A DNA stretch of 64,000 bases, from NCBI RefSeq assembly GCF_900106745.1, contig NZ_FNNV01000013.1:62001-126000 (forward strand), given 5' to 3'. Positions 62,756-64,000 of the stretch are shown in pieces. This DNA comes from Paenibacillus sp. CF384. GTDB taxonomy: Bacteria; Bacillota; Bacilli; Paenibacillales; Paenibacillaceae. The position numbers and the translations under genes were made by a program. The number at the start of each line of letters is the position of its first letter. Position 1 is the stretch's first letter. The notes under the pieces were generated by a model. The model was not told the origin of the DNA. It did no database searches and saw only the letters and a list, made by a program, of their open reading frames with translations.

Positions 62756-62844
62756 AAGAACGGATTAGAAGAAACAGCTTCCGGCATAAACCGCCGGCTA
62801 GGTGGTTTTCTTCAAAAAGTCGATTACGAAAGAAGGTTGATCGC

Positions 62845-63426
62845 ATGAATCTGGTGCCTATGGTCGTTGAGCAAACGAATCGGGGAGAACGTTCTTACGA
62901 CATCTACTCCCGCTTATTGAAGGATCGGATTATTTTTCTGGGAAGTGCGATCGACGACGATGTTGCCAATGCCGTCATAGCGCAGCTGCTTTTCCTTGCG
63001 GCCGATGACCCGGAGAAGGACATTCATCTGTACATCAACTCGCCTGGCGGTTCAGTTACCGCTGGTATGGGTATTTATGATACGATGCAGTTTATCAAGC
63101 CGGACGTATCTACGATCTGCGTAGGCTTGGCTGCCAGCATGGGTTCGCTTCTGCTTACCGCGGGAGCCAAAGGCAAGCGTTTCTCGTTGCCAAACAGTGA
63201 AGTCATGATTCACCAGCCTCTTGGAGGCGTGCGTGGTCAAGCTTCGGATATTAAGATTCATGCGGATTGGATTCTGAAGACCAAACAGAAGCTTAACCAA
63301 ATTTTAGTGGATCGTACAGGTCAGCCTTATGACAGAATCGACCGCGATACGGATCGTGACTATTTCATGAGTGCTGAAGAGGCGTTGAACTACGGTCTGA
63401 TCGATAAGGTCGTAACGTCGCTGTAG
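62845..63426 (+). CDS. clpP: ATP-dependent Clp protease proteolytic subunit
   Basis: 193 residues. The catalytic triad is in the standard places: S98 in GLAASMGS, H123 in MIHQP and D172 in TDRDYF. The INSPGGSV oxyanion segment is present. It forms the 14-subunit peptidase that works with ClpX and other Clp ATPases. AGAAGG precedes the ATG. clpX starts 33 bp later with no terminator between, so clpP-clpX are probably co-transcribed. Confidence 0.97.
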   Translation: MNLVPMVVEQTNRGERSYDIYSRLLKDRIIFLGSAIDDDVANAVIAQLLFLAADDPEKDIHLYINSPGGSVTAGMGIYDTMQFIKPDVSTICVGLAASMGSLLLTAGAKGKRFSLPNSEVMIHQPLGGVRGQASDIKIHADWILKTKQKLNQILVDRTGQPYDRIDRDTDRDYFMSAEEALNYGLIDKVVTSL

Positions 63427-63459
63427 GTTGCGCGAATCAACAAGAAGGGGTGAAAACTC

Positions 63460-64000
63460 ATGTTCAAATTTAACGACGAAAAGGGCCAGTTGAAATGTTC
63501 GTTCTGCGGCAAATCGCAAGATCAAGTTCGCAAGCTCGTAGCCGGACCTGGCGTCTATATATGTGATGAATGTATCGAACTATGTACGGAGATCGTTGAA
63601 GAAGAGCTCGGTCATGAAGAAGAGCTGGATCTGAAAGATATTCCGAAACCGCGCGATATTCGCAACATTCTGGATCAATACGTTATTGGTCAGGAACAAG
63701 CGAAGAAGTCGCTTTCTGTAGCGGTATACAACCACTACAAACGCGTCAACTCGCAGAATAAACTTGAAGATGTAGAACTGCAGAAGAGTAACATTCTGCT
63801 TGTAGGTCCTACAGGCTCAGGTAAAACACTGCTTGCTCAAACGATGGCCAAGATCTTGAACGTTCCGTTTGCAATCGCGGATGCGACTTCCCTTACGGAA
63901 GCCGGCTATGTCGGTGAAGACGTTGAGAATATTTTGCTCAAACTGATTCAAGCAGCAGATTACGATGTAGAGAAAGCCGAACGCGGCATCATCTATATCG
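63460..64000 (+). CDS. clpX: ATP-dependent Clp protease ATPase subunit ClpX, N-terminal part
   Basis: The frame opens at ATG 63460 (AAGGGG upstream) and runs past the window end, giving the first 180 residues. The zinc-binding domain has C13, C16, C35 and C38 (KCSFCG, ICDEC). Walker A GPTGSGKT is at 116-123, followed by [18 protein letters not shown]. It unfolds substrates and feeds them to ClpP. Only the 3' end is missing. Confidence 0.97.
   Translation, partial: MFKFNDEKGQLKCSFCGKSQDQVRKLVAGPGVYICDECIELCTEIVEEELGHEEELDLKDIPKPRDIRNILDQYVIGQEQAKKSLSVAVYNHYKRVNSQNKLEDVELQKSNILLVGPTGSGKTLLAQTMAKILNVPFAIADATSLTEAGYVGEDVENILLKLIQAADYDVEKAERGIIYI

Noticed and set aside
62641-62844. CtsR operator upstream of clpP
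   Set aside because: I looked for tandem GGTCAAA heptamers and found none; only the inverted repeat reported separately is present.

Overview
The window reads as chromosome of an endospore-forming, low-to-mid G+C Firmicute of the Paenibacillus/Cohnella type. The grounds are two GerA-family germinant receptor operons, a GerM lipoprotein, a two-LysM M14 spore/cell-wall peptidase, an S-layer-homology (SLH) protein beside a copper-amine-oxidase-like stalk protein, the Gram-positive coproporphyrin-type heme genes (hemE-hemH-hemG), many AraC/LacI sugar regulators, and strong AGGAGG-type ribosome binding sites with rho-independent terminators after most units. I saw no insertion sequence, prophage, integrase or CRISPR array.

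Layout. 0-18 kb is mainly carbohydrate use and germination: a truncated PhyH-type dioxygenase, an AraC regulator, a membrane metallophosphoesterase, a membrane alpha/beta hydrolase, a large secreted glycosidase-like protein, a LacI regulator facing fucI-fucU across a clear promoter/operator, a gerB-A-C operon and a GH36 alpha-galactosidase. 18-28 kb holds small housekeeping and envelope genes (holin-like, CuA-like cupredoxin, Dabb, HepT-like, SufR-like regulator, DUF948/YtxH pair), then AraC/melA (GH4), murI, a LysM peptidase and a HesB-like/DUF1450 pair. 28-41 kb carries an LTA-synthase-like sulfatase, an rRNA methyltransferase, an O-methyltransferase, an MFS transporter, hemEHG and a second gerB-A-C operon. 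41-47.5 kb has a PgpA-like protein, gerM, a PadR-controlled pentapeptide/ABC exporter cluster, rph and the XTP pyrophosphatase. 47.5-57 kb has a STAND/LuxR regulator, two surface proteins, asnB, an adenosine-type deaminase and an SDR. 57-60 kb has an unusual effector-like protein with a YbjN-like partner, then tRNA-Arg and tRNA-Gly. The window ends with a protein-quality-control run: tig, clpP, clpX (cut by the window edge).

Points most worth following: (1) the 57278-59566 two-gene module, whose large protein carries the MQRxxGNxAV N-terminal signature of proteins linked to extracellular contractile injection systems, with a candidate secretion chaperone; (2) a 51-bp tandem repeat family present in two arrays 35 kb apart in opposite orientation; (3) a STAND ATPase with a GNAT-like domain inserted before its LuxR helix-turn-helix; (4) a HesB/IscA-like protein in which the iron-sulfur cysteines appear replaced by histidines; (5) an inverted repeat overlapping the clpP promoter that does not look like a CtsR box; (6) a probable AUU start codon at 60263. 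Function calls rest on recognition of motifs by eye; no database search was run.
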